Shown: positions 36,412 through 45,234 of the stretch, piece by piece
Numbering within the stretch: position 1 is the first letter of the stretch
Layout of the letters: each line of letters starts with the position of its first letter
NCBI RefSeq assembly: GCF_014282275.1
Contig: NZ_VFIA01000019.1
Coordinates: 1-64,000, forward strand
Direction of reading: 5' to 3'
Length of the DNA stretch: 64,000 bases
DNA from: Spirosoma utsteinense
Lineage (GTDB): Bacteria; Bacteroidota; Bacteroidia; Cytophagales; Spirosomataceae
Made by a program: the position numbers and the translations under genes
Notes under the pieces: model-generated
Databases searched by the model: none
What the model saw: the letters and a program-made list of their open reading frames with translations, nothing else
Told to the model about the DNA's origin: nothing

Positions 36412-39399
36412 ATGAATAAACTTCGCTACCTTCTTCTGGTGGTGTGGCTTGCCGTCTGCGGACAGGCGCATGCCCAGACCCAACCCGTTACGGGAGTGGT
36501 TACCTCAAAGAACGACAAACAAGGGTTACCGGGTGCTAATGTCATCGTTAAAGGCACCACAACGGGTACGTCGACGGACGTAAACGGTTCTTACACAATC
36601 ACCGCGGGTGAGGGGGCCGTGCTCCAGTTCAGTATGATCGGCATGCTGACGCAGGAGATTCCCGTTGGCAACCAAACCCAAATCAATGTCGAACTGGCCG
36701 ACGACGCTCAGGCGCTCGAAGAGGTCGTTGTGGTTGGGTACGGTACCCAGCGTAAACGCGACCTGACCGGGGCGGTTGCCCAGCTCAAAGGCGAGGAAAT
36801 CATCAAGTACCCGGTTCAGACACCCACACAGGCACTACAGAGCAAGCTGGCCGGTGTGCAGGTCATTGCCTCCGGCCGGCCGAACGAACAGCCCCAGATT
36901 CGGGTGCGGGGCGTTGGGTCAGCGCTAGCTGGCGTGAGTCCGCTCTACGTGGTCGACGGCGTCCTGACCGACGATATCCGGAACATCAGCAACAACGATA
37001 TTTTAAGCATTGAAGTACTTAAAGACGCGTCTGCGGCTATCTATGGTGTGCGGGCAGCCAACGGAGTGGTCATCGTTACCACCCGTCGGGGCAAATCGGG
37101 AGCAACACAGGTGCAGTACGATGCCAACTTCAGCATGCGCCAACCGGCCAATCTGGTTAAAATGGCGAGTCGGCAGCAGTACATCGATTACCTGACCGAT
37201 GCTGCCCCGAACCAGAACGTGAGCAACCCGCCCCTGACCTCGGACCAGACCACCGACTGGTACGGTCAGGCGTTGCGGAACGCACCCCAGATGAATCATA
37301 ATCTGTCGATCTCGGGCGGTGGCGAACGCAATACGTTTTTCTTCAGCGCAGGCTATTTCTCCGATTTTGGCGTTATCAATACCAACGATTTCCGGCGGCT
37401 GACCATCCGGGCCAACAACGAAGTAAAGATCAACGATAAGCTGACGTTCAGCAACCAGCTGTCGTTTTCGCGCGGAAACGAACGGGCCGTCAACCTGGAC
37501 GGTACCTACCAGAGTCTGTACCGCGCTGCCCCTATCGTGCCCGCCAAAATCGGCGACCTGTACGGCAACCTGTCGGCTTATGGGAACGTCAGTAATCCAA
37601 TTTTGAGTCTGGAAGCCCGCAACCAGCGTATCCTGAACAACCGGCTTCAGGGCAACCTGGCCTTGTCGTACAAGCCTGTCGAGTGGCTGACGCTGCGCTC
37701 GGCGTTCAATACCGATCTGGTGTTCAACCGCGATCAAACGTACCTGCGCGGATTCCAGAATGATGCCAATACGTTCATTACGGCGGGCGGTAACCAGCGT
37801 CAGCAGAACAGCCAGCTAACCGTGGGCGATACCAAGTCGCTTCGGTACATCATCGACAACACGGCTACGCTCGACAGAAGCTTTGGGGAGAGCAACCTGA
37901 CGTTTTTGCTGGGGGCTGTGACGGAGCAGTTCACGACCGATTTCCTGCAAGGGTCACGTATCAACATCCCCAACGACCCTAACCAGTGGTACCTGGGTCT
38001 GGGCGATCCCAACCAGCAACTGGCTAACAACAGCACCGGCGATCTTCAAACCCGTCAGTCGTTCGTAACCCGGCTCACGTACAGTCTCAAAAACAGATAC
38101 CTGTTCAACGCGTCGCTGCGGGCCGATGGGAGTTCCAAATTCAGTGAGCGCTGGGGCTATTTCCCAACGGTGGGGGTGGGCTGGGTCATCTCCGACGAAG
38201 ATTTTATGAAGGACCAGTCGCTGTTCGATTTTCTGAAATTTCGGGGGAGCTGGGGTATCCTCGGTAACGACAACATTGAGAGCAACGCCTATATCACGAC
38301 GGCCACGGTCAATATTCCGTACTTCTACAACAACGGCTTAGCGCTGGGGTCGGCTATTCAGGATATTAAAGACCAGCAGTTGAAGTGGGAGCGTACCCAG
38401 CAGATCGACGCGGGGCTGGAATTCGCCTTCTTCAACAACCGGCTGAGTGGCGAAATCGATTACTACAACAAAACTACGCGGGATGCGCTGGCGTTTCGGG
38501 TTATCCCGGCCATTTTCGGCGATCCGGACAACCAGTTTCTGACCAACATAGCCTCGTTCCGTAACCGCGGGTTCGAGTTCGTTCTAAACTGGAAAGAGAC
38601 ACTCAAGAGTGGCCTGGGCTACAGCATTGGCGGTAACCTGACCATCAACCGGAACGAACTGGTTGGCCTCAACGGGGGGCAGGCGCTGCTGGCGGGTGGC
38701 GTTGGACAACAGGGGTTTGTGACCCGTAGCGACAACGGCCAGCCGGTGGGTAGCTTCTACGTCCTGAATGCAACGGGGGTTTACCAGAACCAGTCAGAAA
38801 TTGACGGGTCGCCCGTATACGGCAACCGCGCCAACGTCCGCCCCGGCGATCTTAAATACCAGGATGTTGACGGAAACGGCGTTATCGATAATAATGACCG
38901 CATCTACGCTGGTTCTTACCAACCCAAAATGTACTATGGTATCAACCTGGGTCTGACCTTTAAAGGATTCGATCTGACGGCCGATGTATATGGGAATGTG
39001 GGCAACAAGATTTACAACGGCAAGAAAGCATTCCGTTTCGAGAATACGGACAACATCGAAGCTGCCTACGCCGATGCCCGCTGGCTGCCCAACCGCCCGT
39101 CGCAGACCGACCCCCGCCTGATTACATCGGCAACACCCGCGTCGACCTATTTTGTCGAATCCGGCTCGTTTGTCCGGCTCAATAACCTGACGCTGGGCTA
39201 CACCATTCCGAACGGGTTGAAGGAGAAGGCCAGGCTTCGCACAGCCCGTATCTACGTGACCTCGCAGAACCTGTTCACCATTCAGCAATTCAGCGGGTTC
39301 AGCCCCGAATTAGCAGGTGGCGCGCTGGATTCCGGCATCGAACTTAATTCATACCCAACGACCCGGACGTTTGCCGTTGGTCTTAATGTGGGTTTTTAA
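36412..39399 (+). CDS. susC: SusC/RagA-family TonB-linked outer-membrane transporter
   Basis: 995 residues from the ATG at 36412. Signal peptide (1-22), carboxypeptidase-like beta-sandwich (about 25-105, VTGVVTSKNDKQGLPGANV), then VVVVGYGTQRKRDLTGAVAQ, the SusC family motif before the plug. The plug carries SPLYVVDGVL and VLKDASAAIYGVRAANGVVI, and the barrel follows to a C-terminal Phe. With SusD it imports oligosaccharides across the outer membrane. The GH144-like enzyme downstream points to beta-1,2-glucan as substrate. The spacing to susD is 18 bp, so the two are one operon. Confidence 0.96.
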   Translation: MNKLRYLLLVVWLAVCGQAHAQTQPVTGVVTSKNDKQGLPGANVIVKGTTTGTSTDVNGSYTITAGEGAVLQFSMIGMLTQEIPVGNQTQINVELADDAQALEEVVVVGYGTQRKRDLTGAVAQLKGEEIIKYPVQTPTQALQSKLAGVQVIASGRPNEQPQIRVRGVGSALAGVSPLYVVDGVLTDDIRNISNNDILSIEVLKDASAAIYGVRAANGVVIVTTRRGKSGATQVQYDANFSMRQPANLVKMASRQQYIDYLTDAAPNQNVSNPPLTSDQTTDWYGQALRNAPQMNHNLSISGGGERNTFFFSAGYFSDFGVINTNDFRRLTIRANNEVKINDKLTFSNQLSFSRGNERAVNLDGTYQSLYRAAPIVPAKIGDLYGNLSAYGNVSNPILSLEARNQRILNNRLQGNLALSYKPVEWLTLRSAFNTDLVFNRDQTYLRGFQNDANTFITAGGNQRQQNSQLTVGDTKSLRYIIDNTATLDRSFGESNLTFLLGAVTEQFTTDFLQGSRINIPNDPNQWYLGLGDPNQQLANNSTGDLQTRQSFVTRLTYSLKNRYLFNASLRADGSSKFSERWGYFPTVGVGWVISDEDFMKDQSLFDFLKFRGSWGILGNDNIESNAYITTATVNIPYFYNNGLALGSAIQDIKDQQLKWERTQQIDAGLEFAFFNNRLSGEIDYYNKTTRDALAFRVIPAIFGDPDNQFLTNIASFRNRGFEFVLNWKETLKSGLGYSIGGNLTINRNELVGLNGGQALLAGGVGQQGFVTRSDNGQPVGSFYVLNATGVYQNQSEIDGSPVYGNRANVRPGDLKYQDVDGNGVIDNNDRIYAGSYQPKMYYGINLGLTFKGFDLTADVYGNVGNKIYNGKKAFRFENTDNIEAAYADARWLPNRPSQTDPRLITSATPASTYFVESGSFVRLNNLTLGYTIPNGLKEKARLRTARIYVTSQNLFTIQQFSGFSPELAGGALDSGIELNSYPTTRTFAVGLNVGF

Positions 39400-39417
39400 C
39401 CAATCGACTTTATCAAC

Positions 39418-40935
39418 ATGAATTATAAGAAACACCTCATTCGGATGTCGTTGCTCGTAGCCCTGCTGGGGGGCGTGCTGACGGCCTGTAACGATTTCCT
39501 CAATACACCGCCCCAGGGCCAGATTGGTGAAGCGGCCGTGCGCAGCGATCCGGCGGCCGCACAGAGTCTGGTAACGGGTATTTATAACACCATGTGGCAA
39601 GGGGGCATGCACGGTTTCGACTTTGTAGGCATGACGAACATCGCGTCGGACGATGCCGACAAGGGCAGTTCCCCGGCCGATGGCGCGAACACCTTCGGTA
39701 CGCTCGATAACCTGACTGTGACGCCCAGCGTTGGCAATCTCGATAATGTGTGGGCCACTTACTTTCGGGCTATTGCGCGCGCCAACCAGGCGCTGTCGCT
39801 GATTCCGCTCAGTCCGGCCGAGGCTGCTACGCGCAACCAACTGGAAGGGGAGGTGCGTTTTCTGCGCGCCTATTTTTACTTCAACCTGGTGCGGTTCTTT
39901 GGCGGGGTACCGCTCATTGTTGACGTGCCGCCCGTTGACGAAATTAATAATACGGCGTTGCAGGCACGCGCCAGTCAGGAAGAGGTCTACGCACAGATTG
40001 CCAGTGACCTGCGGTACGCTGTCAACGCGCTGCCCATTAAGACACAAACACAGACGGGTAAAGCCACGAAAGCAGCTGCGATGGCGATGTTGGCCAAGGT
40101 GTATCTGTATCAGAAAAACTACCAGCAGGCGTATGCCCTGACCGACTCGATCATCAAAAATCAGGCGGGTACCTATGATCTGCTGCCCAACTACGCGACC
40201 ATTTGGCGCGAGACCGGTGCTAACAGCGTTGAATCGATCTTTGAAGTTCAGACGGGTATAAATCTGTCGTGCGATGCAGCCATTGAACTGTACAGCGTTT
40301 CGCAGGGGCCCCGTGCCGGTGGCCGACGGGGTTGGTCAGATCTGGGCTTTGGCTTCGGGACGCCATCAGCAAGTCTGGTAGCCGAATACGAACCAAACGA
40401 TGTACGCCGGGCTGCCACGATCATGTTCATCAATCCGGCTCCGCAAGGAACGGTGTTGTGGGATGGCTTCCGGGTGCCGAGTCGGGACTCGGTCGAGAAT
40501 GACCGGTATAATTACAAATCGTACCACAGCCGGACGTCGGAGCGGAACTGCGGCAACAACGACCGTCTACCCAAAAACCTCCGGATCATGCGGCTCGGCG
40601 AAGTGTTGCTGATCCATGCCGAAGCCGCGCTGGCTACTGGCCGGAATGCCGAATCGCTGGTCGACATCAACCGGCTGCGTACCCGCGCGGGGCTACCGGC
40701 TCAGACGACCATCGATCTGGCGAAGATCTGGCACGAACGGCGGGTCGAACTCGGTATGGAACACGACCGTTTCTTCGATCTGGTCCGGCAGGAAAGCGTA
40801 CAGCCCGGCCGGGCGGTGCAGGCGTTTGCGGCCCATGGTAAAACGTTTACAAAAGGAAAGAACGAAGTATTTCCTATCCCCCAGAACCAGATACAGTTAA
40901 GCGGAGGGGCTCTGACGCAAAACCCAGGTTATTAA
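39418..40935 (+). CDS. susD: SusD/RagB-family glycan-binding lipoprotein
   Basis: 505 residues. The lipobox VLTACNDF puts the lipidated Cys at residue 24. SusD signatures are the N-terminal FLNTPPQGQIGEAAV, the TPR-like segment with EGEVRFLRAYFYFNLVRFFG, KATKAAAMAMLAKVYLYQKN, and the C-terminal RRVELGMEHDRFFDLVR and NEVFPIPQNQI. SusD caps the SusC barrel at the cell surface and delivers the glycan. It follows susC by 18 bp. A strong hairpin then separates it from the enzyme gene. Confidence 0.96.
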   Translation: MNYKKHLIRMSLLVALLGGVLTACNDFLNTPPQGQIGEAAVRSDPAAAQSLVTGIYNTMWQGGMHGFDFVGMTNIASDDADKGSSPADGANTFGTLDNLTVTPSVGNLDNVWATYFRAIARANQALSLIPLSPAEAATRNQLEGEVRFLRAYFYFNLVRFFGGVPLIVDVPPVDEINNTALQARASQEEVYAQIASDLRYAVNALPIKTQTQTGKATKAAAMAMLAKVYLYQKNYQQAYALTDSIIKNQAGTYDLLPNYATIWRETGANSVESIFEVQTGINLSCDAAIELYSVSQGPRAGGRRGWSDLGFGFGTPSASLVAEYEPNDVRRAATIMFINPAPQGTVLWDGFRVPSRDSVENDRYNYKSYHSRTSERNCGNNDRLPKNLRIMRLGEVLLIHAEAALATGRNAESLVDINRLRTRAGLPAQTTIDLAKIWHERRVELGMEHDRFFDLVRQESVQPGRAVQAFAAHGKTFTKGKNEVFPIPQNQIQLSGGALTQNPGY

Positions 40936-40943
40936 ATAAATGG

Positions 40944-40987
40944 ACCTGTTGTGGTGTCGGTTGCTCAAGGCTGACACCACAACAGGT
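40944..40987 (+). terminator. Hairpin between susD and the GH144-like gene
   Basis: Perfect 15-bp stem ACCTGTTGTGGTGTC / GACACCACAACAGGT, 8 bp past the susD stop. No T run follows. It may terminate or attenuate so that the enzyme is made at a lower level than the transporter. Confidence 0.7.
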
Positions 40988-41035
40988 ACTACGTACCCGA
41001 CGTCACGTCGTATCAACTTTCTGTATGTTTGACTT

Positions 41036-42439
41036 ATGAAGCAAGTTCTCGTTATAGCCCTTCTTTGTGGGTCATTGTCCATCGTTTGCTGTCAGCCCCG
41101 GAATACACCACCTGCTGTAACACCTGGGCCTGTTCTTGCCGCGTCGGATCAGTCGTTTCTGGATAGTCTGCAACGCGATACGTTCCGTTATTTCTGGGAC
41201 ACAGCTAACCCGGCCAATGGATTGATTCCTGACCGGGCGCCTTCGCCTTCGTTCAGTAGCATTGCCGCCGTAGGTTTCGGGCTTACGGCCTATCTGGTTG
41301 GTGTCGAACGAGGCTACGTCACCCGGCAGCAGGCCGCCGATCGAACGCTGCGGACGCTACGCTTTTTCGCCACCGCGCCCCAGTCGGAACAGGCATCGGG
41401 CGTAGCCGGTTACAAGGGATTCTTCTACCATTTTCTGGATATGAAGACGGGGGAGCGCTTTAAACAGGTGGAGTTATCGACCATCGATACGGCCTTGTTG
41501 CTGGGCGGTATCCTCAGTGCTCAATCCTACTTCGATCAGAACACACCCGCCGAAACGGAGATCCGGCAACTCGCCGACCAGATCTATGGCCGGGTCGACT
41601 GGACCTGGATTCAGGCACGCCGGCCTTTCGTTTCCATGGGCTGGCATCCCGAAACGGGTTTTATCAAAAACGACTGGACGGGCTATAACGAAGGGATGCT
41701 GCTCTACGTGCTGGCCCTGGGTTCGCCTACCCACCCGGTCGGAGCCGAGGTCTGGCCCGCCTGGACGAAATCGTATCCTTGGGCTACATTCTACGACCAG
41801 TCGCACGTCAACTTCGATCCACTCTTCGGCCATCAGTACTCGCATGTATGGATCGATTTCCGGGGTATCCAGGATGCGTACATGCGGGGGAAGGGTATCG
41901 ACTATGCCGAGAACTCACGCCGGGCCACTTACGCCAACCGGGCTTACTGTATGGCGAATCCCGCGAAGTGGCAGGATTACAGCTCGACCATCTGGGGGCT
42001 AACCGCCTGCGACGGCCCCAACGATACAACCGTCGCTGGCCGTCAGTTCTTCTCCTACCGGGCGCGTGGCGCTGCTTCGACGCAGATCGTAGACGACGGC
42101 ACCATTGCCCCAACGGCAGCGGGTGGATCGATGGCGTTTGCGCCGGAAATATGCCTGCCGGCTTTACGGGCCATAAAGACTAAATACGGTTCGAAAGTCT
42201 ACGGGCAATATGGTTTCCTCGATGCGTTCAACCCAACGTATCGCTATGCCTCGGTTTCGGCCAACGGGCCAACCACCAACGGCTGGTTCGACAAGGATTA
42301 CCTGGGTATCGACCAGGGACCCATTCTGCTGATGGCCGAGAACCTGCGCACCGAGTTTATCTGGAACCTGATGAAGAAAAACCCGCATATCAGGCGCGGA
42401 CTGGTGAAGGCCGGTTTTACGGGCGGCTGGTTACGATGA
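41036..42439 (+). CDS. GH144-like glycoamylase-fold lipoprotein, probable endo-beta-1,2-glucanase
   Basis: 467 residues with a lipobox (IVCCQ; Cys18 or Cys19). The (alpha/alpha)6 glycoamylase-like domain starts at DTFRYFWDTANPANGLIPDR. Family landmarks are FYHFLDMKTGERF, VELSTIDTALLLGGIL, GWHPETGFI, WTGYNEGMLLYVLALGSPTH and GAASTQIVDDGTIAPTAAGG. GH144 enzymes from relatives such as Chitinophaga cut beta-1,2-glucan to sophorose; this is the likely activity, supported by the susC-susD pair just upstream. Its 3' end overlaps the nuclease gene by 9 bp (convergent). A TATGTTTG lies 5 bp before the ATG, too close for a normal leader. Confidence 0.88.
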   Translation: MKQVLVIALLCGSLSIVCCQPRNTPPAVTPGPVLAASDQSFLDSLQRDTFRYFWDTANPANGLIPDRAPSPSFSSIAAVGFGLTAYLVGVERGYVTRQQAADRTLRTLRFFATAPQSEQASGVAGYKGFFYHFLDMKTGERFKQVELSTIDTALLLGGILSAQSYFDQNTPAETEIRQLADQIYGRVDWTWIQARRPFVSMGWHPETGFIKNDWTGYNEGMLLYVLALGSPTHPVGAEVWPAWTKSYPWATFYDQSHVNFDPLFGHQYSHVWIDFRGIQDAYMRGKGIDYAENSRRATYANRAYCMANPAKWQDYSSTIWGLTACDGPNDTTVAGRQFFSYRARGAASTQIVDDGTIAPTAAGGSMAFAPEICLPALRAIKTKYGSKVYGQYGFLDAFNPTYRYASVSANGPTTNGWFDKDYLGIDQGPILLMAENLRTEFIWNLMKKNPHIRRGLVKAGFTGGWLR

Positions 42440-44119
42440 CCAGATAACCCGCATCACTTTGCCCCGTACGCCAATCGTCTGGAAAAACTCCAGCCAGTGC
42501 AACTGCTGCGGGCCAAGGTGGTCGGTAGGGGATTTGACTTCGACAAAGTCGTACTCGCCCTGCTCGTTCCAGATCAGCAGGTCGGGGAAGCCCCGGGTAT
42601 GCTCACGGACGTTGCGGGCCATTTCGAGCAGAATCAGCCGGAGTTGGTCGATATCGAGTAGTTCGACCATCCGTTGAACGAGTGAAAGAAGTTCGTCCGA
42701 CCAGTCGACGAGCACGTTGGTGATGCCGTATTTGGCGTTAAACGTCCGACCTGTATGCACCCGCCAATCGTCTTTCGTGACCAGGTCGGCCAGGCGTTTC
42801 TTTAGCAGCTCTTCCCGTTTGAGGTAAAAGTCGGGCAGGTAAAAGTCTGACGGAGCCCGTTGCAGTGGATGGTGAATGGCCGACACGTTGGCGTCGTAAA
42901 TGATGTCCCAGAAAACCAGTCCAAACAGCCCGCGCCAGGGATAGTTCTCGGTAAAAGCGGCATCGTAGCCCTGCTCCAGGTAATGGTTCATCACCCCCGC
43001 TTCGACGTGGTGGCGGTAGGCCGCCGGAATCTCGACGCTCTCGGCATCGGAGAGGAAACGGGTCGTGGCCTTGCGGGATTTTTTCTTTGCGCCCGCACTC
43101 AGAATCTTTTCCCGGAAATCTGTGGCAAAATAGCGCTCTTCAGCATTAAGCGGATTCACGGCGATCTCGTCGCAGAGGGCCAGCGCTTCATCTACCGATC
43201 CGTTTTTGAACAACAGCCGCACCCGTCGTTCGCGGGCCGGAACCCGGTCGGAGAGTTCATAAACGGTCAGGGCCTGTTCGGGTAGTTTCTGCCGTTCCAG
43301 AAAAGCACCTACGCGGCACACCAGTTTCTGGTAGCCCGGAATGGCAATCTCGGTCAGTTCAGGGCGGGTTTCGTTCCAGTTCAGAAACCAGTTGTATATA
43401 TCGTCGGCCGGGGCTTCGGCTTCTTTCAATTCATAAAATTCTTCGTTGGTGAGCGAGATCAGCAGTTTGTCCTCCACTTCTTTGCGACTTCGAAAGCGGG
43501 CTGTCATCTTACTTTCGTCGTACCGCTCGAAGTTGACCATGCCAAGGTCGCGCACCACAAAATCGGTCATGCTAGCCCCGCGGTTGCCAAAAAACAGGTA
43601 TTTGATCATCATACCTTCGGCTTCGAAGTTCATCTTCACCACCGTTTCCCGGGTAGTAAGGCTCGTGATGATCTCGGCAAAATTCAGTTCGTGGAGTGCA
43701 TACCGAACCACACCTTCTTTTTTCTCTTTGGCCAGCGACCGCATCTCCTCTGGCTCCAGCGGCAGCAGTTCGAGTAGTTCGGGTTTGGTAAAGATGCTCA
43801 GGGCGACGTTGCCCAGGCTCTCATGACGGGCCGACAGCCGCTCGATGAATCCAGCGATCAACAACTCACCAACGGCAGCCGGTAAGTCAGTAATTTCTTT
43901 ATAATGCAGTTTGTTGACCCGAAAAAAGAGTCCTTTGCGGTTGCTGAAGCGTACATACAGACACTGGGCATCGAGGCTGAGCGTTTCAAAACGGCGCACG
44001 AAATCCCACTCGGCTTCGTTCAGTAAACCGCCGTATAGCCGCTTGATAAAGTCCAGTACATACTGGAAATTCTCAAGGTAATACCGGGGGGTAAGTAAAA
44101 CTTTCTGGCGTCCGATCAT
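42431..44119 (-). CDS. FAN1-like VRR-NUC structure-specific nuclease
   Basis: 562 residues. The C-terminal VRR-NUC domain has the PD-(D/E)xK site: Asp513 in RGFPDLLIW, Glu527 and Lys529 in DFVEVKSPTDHLGPQQLHWL. The N-terminus (YYLENFQYVLDFIKRLYGGL, then AQCLYVRFSNRKGLFFR and FRVNKLHYKEI) matches the FAN1 family, including bacterial homologues. Eukaryotic FAN1 and the Pseudomonas enzyme cut branched DNA and act in interstrand crosslink repair. The middle has TPR-like helices (LDAQ region and RVGAFLERQKLPEQALTVYE). Transcribed alone, convergent with the GH144-like gene. Confidence 0.9.
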   Translation of the reverse strand: MIGRQKVLLTPRYYLENFQYVLDFIKRLYGGLLNEAEWDFVRRFETLSLDAQCLYVRFSNRKGLFFRVNKLHYKEITDLPAAVGELLIAGFIERLSARHESLGNVALSIFTKPELLELLPLEPEEMRSLAKEKKEGVVRYALHELNFAEIITSLTTRETVVKMNFEAEGMMIKYLFFGNRGASMTDFVVRDLGMVNFERYDESKMTARFRSRKEVEDKLLISLTNEEFYELKEAEAPADDIYNWFLNWNETRPELTEIAIPGYQKLVCRVGAFLERQKLPEQALTVYELSDRVPARERRVRLLFKNGSVDEALALCDEIAVNPLNAEERYFATDFREKILSAGAKKKSRKATTRFLSDAESVEIPAAYRHHVEAGVMNHYLEQGYDAAFTENYPWRGLFGLVFWDIIYDANVSAIHHPLQRAPSDFYLPDFYLKREELLKKRLADLVTKDDWRVHTGRTFNAKYGITNVLVDWSDELLSLVQRMVELLDIDQLRLILLEMARNVREHTRGFPDLLIWNEQGEYDFVEVKSPTDHLGPQQLHWLEFFQTIGVRGKVMRVIWSS

Positions 44120-44200
44120 GATATAATAACGGCTCTCAGCCTGTTAGGTCGAAGCTGGAACCGGTGGCAGCTATAAATAATCAGTAGGCTGTAGCGTCCA

Positions 44201-44219
44201 AACGAGTTGATGACTCGTT
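44201..44219. promoter_or_regulatory. Inverted repeat upstream of the DUF2157 gene
   Basis: AACGAGT and ACTCGTT form perfect 7-bp arms with a 5-nt loop, 29 bp before the DUF2157 start and between it and the divergent nuclease gene. Possible operator; no regulator is identified. Confidence 0.3.
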
Positions 44220-44247
44220 CTTATAGAGAACAAAAAAACAACGGTTT

Positions 44248-45234
44248 ATGTCCCCCGATGACGTCCTGAAAGCAATCAACGATACTGGCATTGTGCCGCA
44301 AGAACAGCAGACTCAGATGGCCGAATTTGAGCGTAACAAGCCGTTTTCGCTGCATTGGGAGTTGCGGTCGCTGCTGTATATCGGGATTCTGCTGCTGAGT
44401 TCGGGGTTGGGGTTGCTGGTGTACGATAACTTCGATTCCATTGGGCATGGCGCGCTACTGACCGCTATGGCAATTGGCTGCGGTATCTGCTTTTTCTTCG
44501 CCTGGCGCTACCGTGCCGACTGGACCCCCGGTCAAACCGTAAGCCGATCGCCCTTCGGTGATTATGCACTATTACTGGGATGCCTGTTGTTTCTGACCCT
44601 TGAAGGATATGCCCAGTATGCCTACACCGTTTTCGGTAACCGGTATGGGCTGGTGACGCTACTGCCAGCCCTGTTATTCCTGCCGATGGCTTACCGCTTC
44701 GATCACCGGGGTGTGCTGGGTATGGCGTTGACGGCGCTCATCTCCTGGGTTGGGGTTAGCGTACGGCCCCTTGAGCTTTATTTCAAGACCAACTTTTTTA
44801 ACCCGTCGACCGTTTTTTCGGCCATCGGTCTGGCGCTGGTTTTGATCGGGGGGGCGTTGTTGCTCGAAAAACGGCGCATCAAACCCCACTTTACCGAAAC
44901 CTACCTGACTATTGGGGGAAACTTGTTACTGGTAGCACTGCTGGGCGGGTTGTTCAATTTTGACGGTTTGCGGCTGTGGTTTGTTCTGGGTCTGGCGGTA
45001 ACGTGCTTCGTATCCGACCAGTATGCCCGGCGTCGCAAGGCGTTTCTGTTCCTGCTAATGAGTACAGTATACGGCTACATCGGTGCAACCTACCTGGTTT
45101 TTCATTACCTGCTTGGTGGATTTCTTAGCGGGTCAGGTCTTGATTACTGGTACTTTATTCTGACCGGTATTGTGCTGATTGCTTATTTGCTGCGTCAGCT
45201 GCCTAAACGAAACACGGCGAATGAAAGCATATAA
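44248..45234 (+). CDS. DUF2157 polytopic membrane protein
   Basis: 328 residues. A cytosolic N-terminus of about 40 residues (VLKAINDTGIVPQEQQTQM) leads to about ten hydrophobic helices. The opening and the first helix pair (LRSLLYIGILLLSSGLGLLV YDN) fit DUF2157. Tyr- and Gly-rich segments (EGYAQYAYTVFGNRYGLV) lie between helices. Function unknown. It overlaps the next gene, a DUF4401 protein, by 14 bp, so the two are co-translated and probably form one membrane complex. Confidence 0.85.
   Translation: MSPDDVLKAINDTGIVPQEQQTQMAEFERNKPFSLHWELRSLLYIGILLLSSGLGLLVYDNFDSIGHGALLTAMAIGCGICFFFAWRYRADWTPGQTVSRSPFGDYALLLGCLLFLTLEGYAQYAYTVFGNRYGLVTLLPALLFLPMAYRFDHRGVLGMALTALISWVGVSVRPLELYFKTNFFNPSTVFSAIGLALVLIGGALLLEKRRIKPHFTETYLTIGGNLLLVALLGGLFNFDGLRLWFVLGLAVTCFVSDQYARRRKAFLFLLMSTVYGYIGATYLVFHYLLGGFLSGSGLDYWYFILTGIVLIAYLLRQLPKRNTANESI

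Noticed and set aside
41024-41031. TATGTTTG as promoter of the GH144-like gene
   Set aside because: It ends 5 bp before the ATG, which would give a leaderless transcript, and it has no -33 partner.
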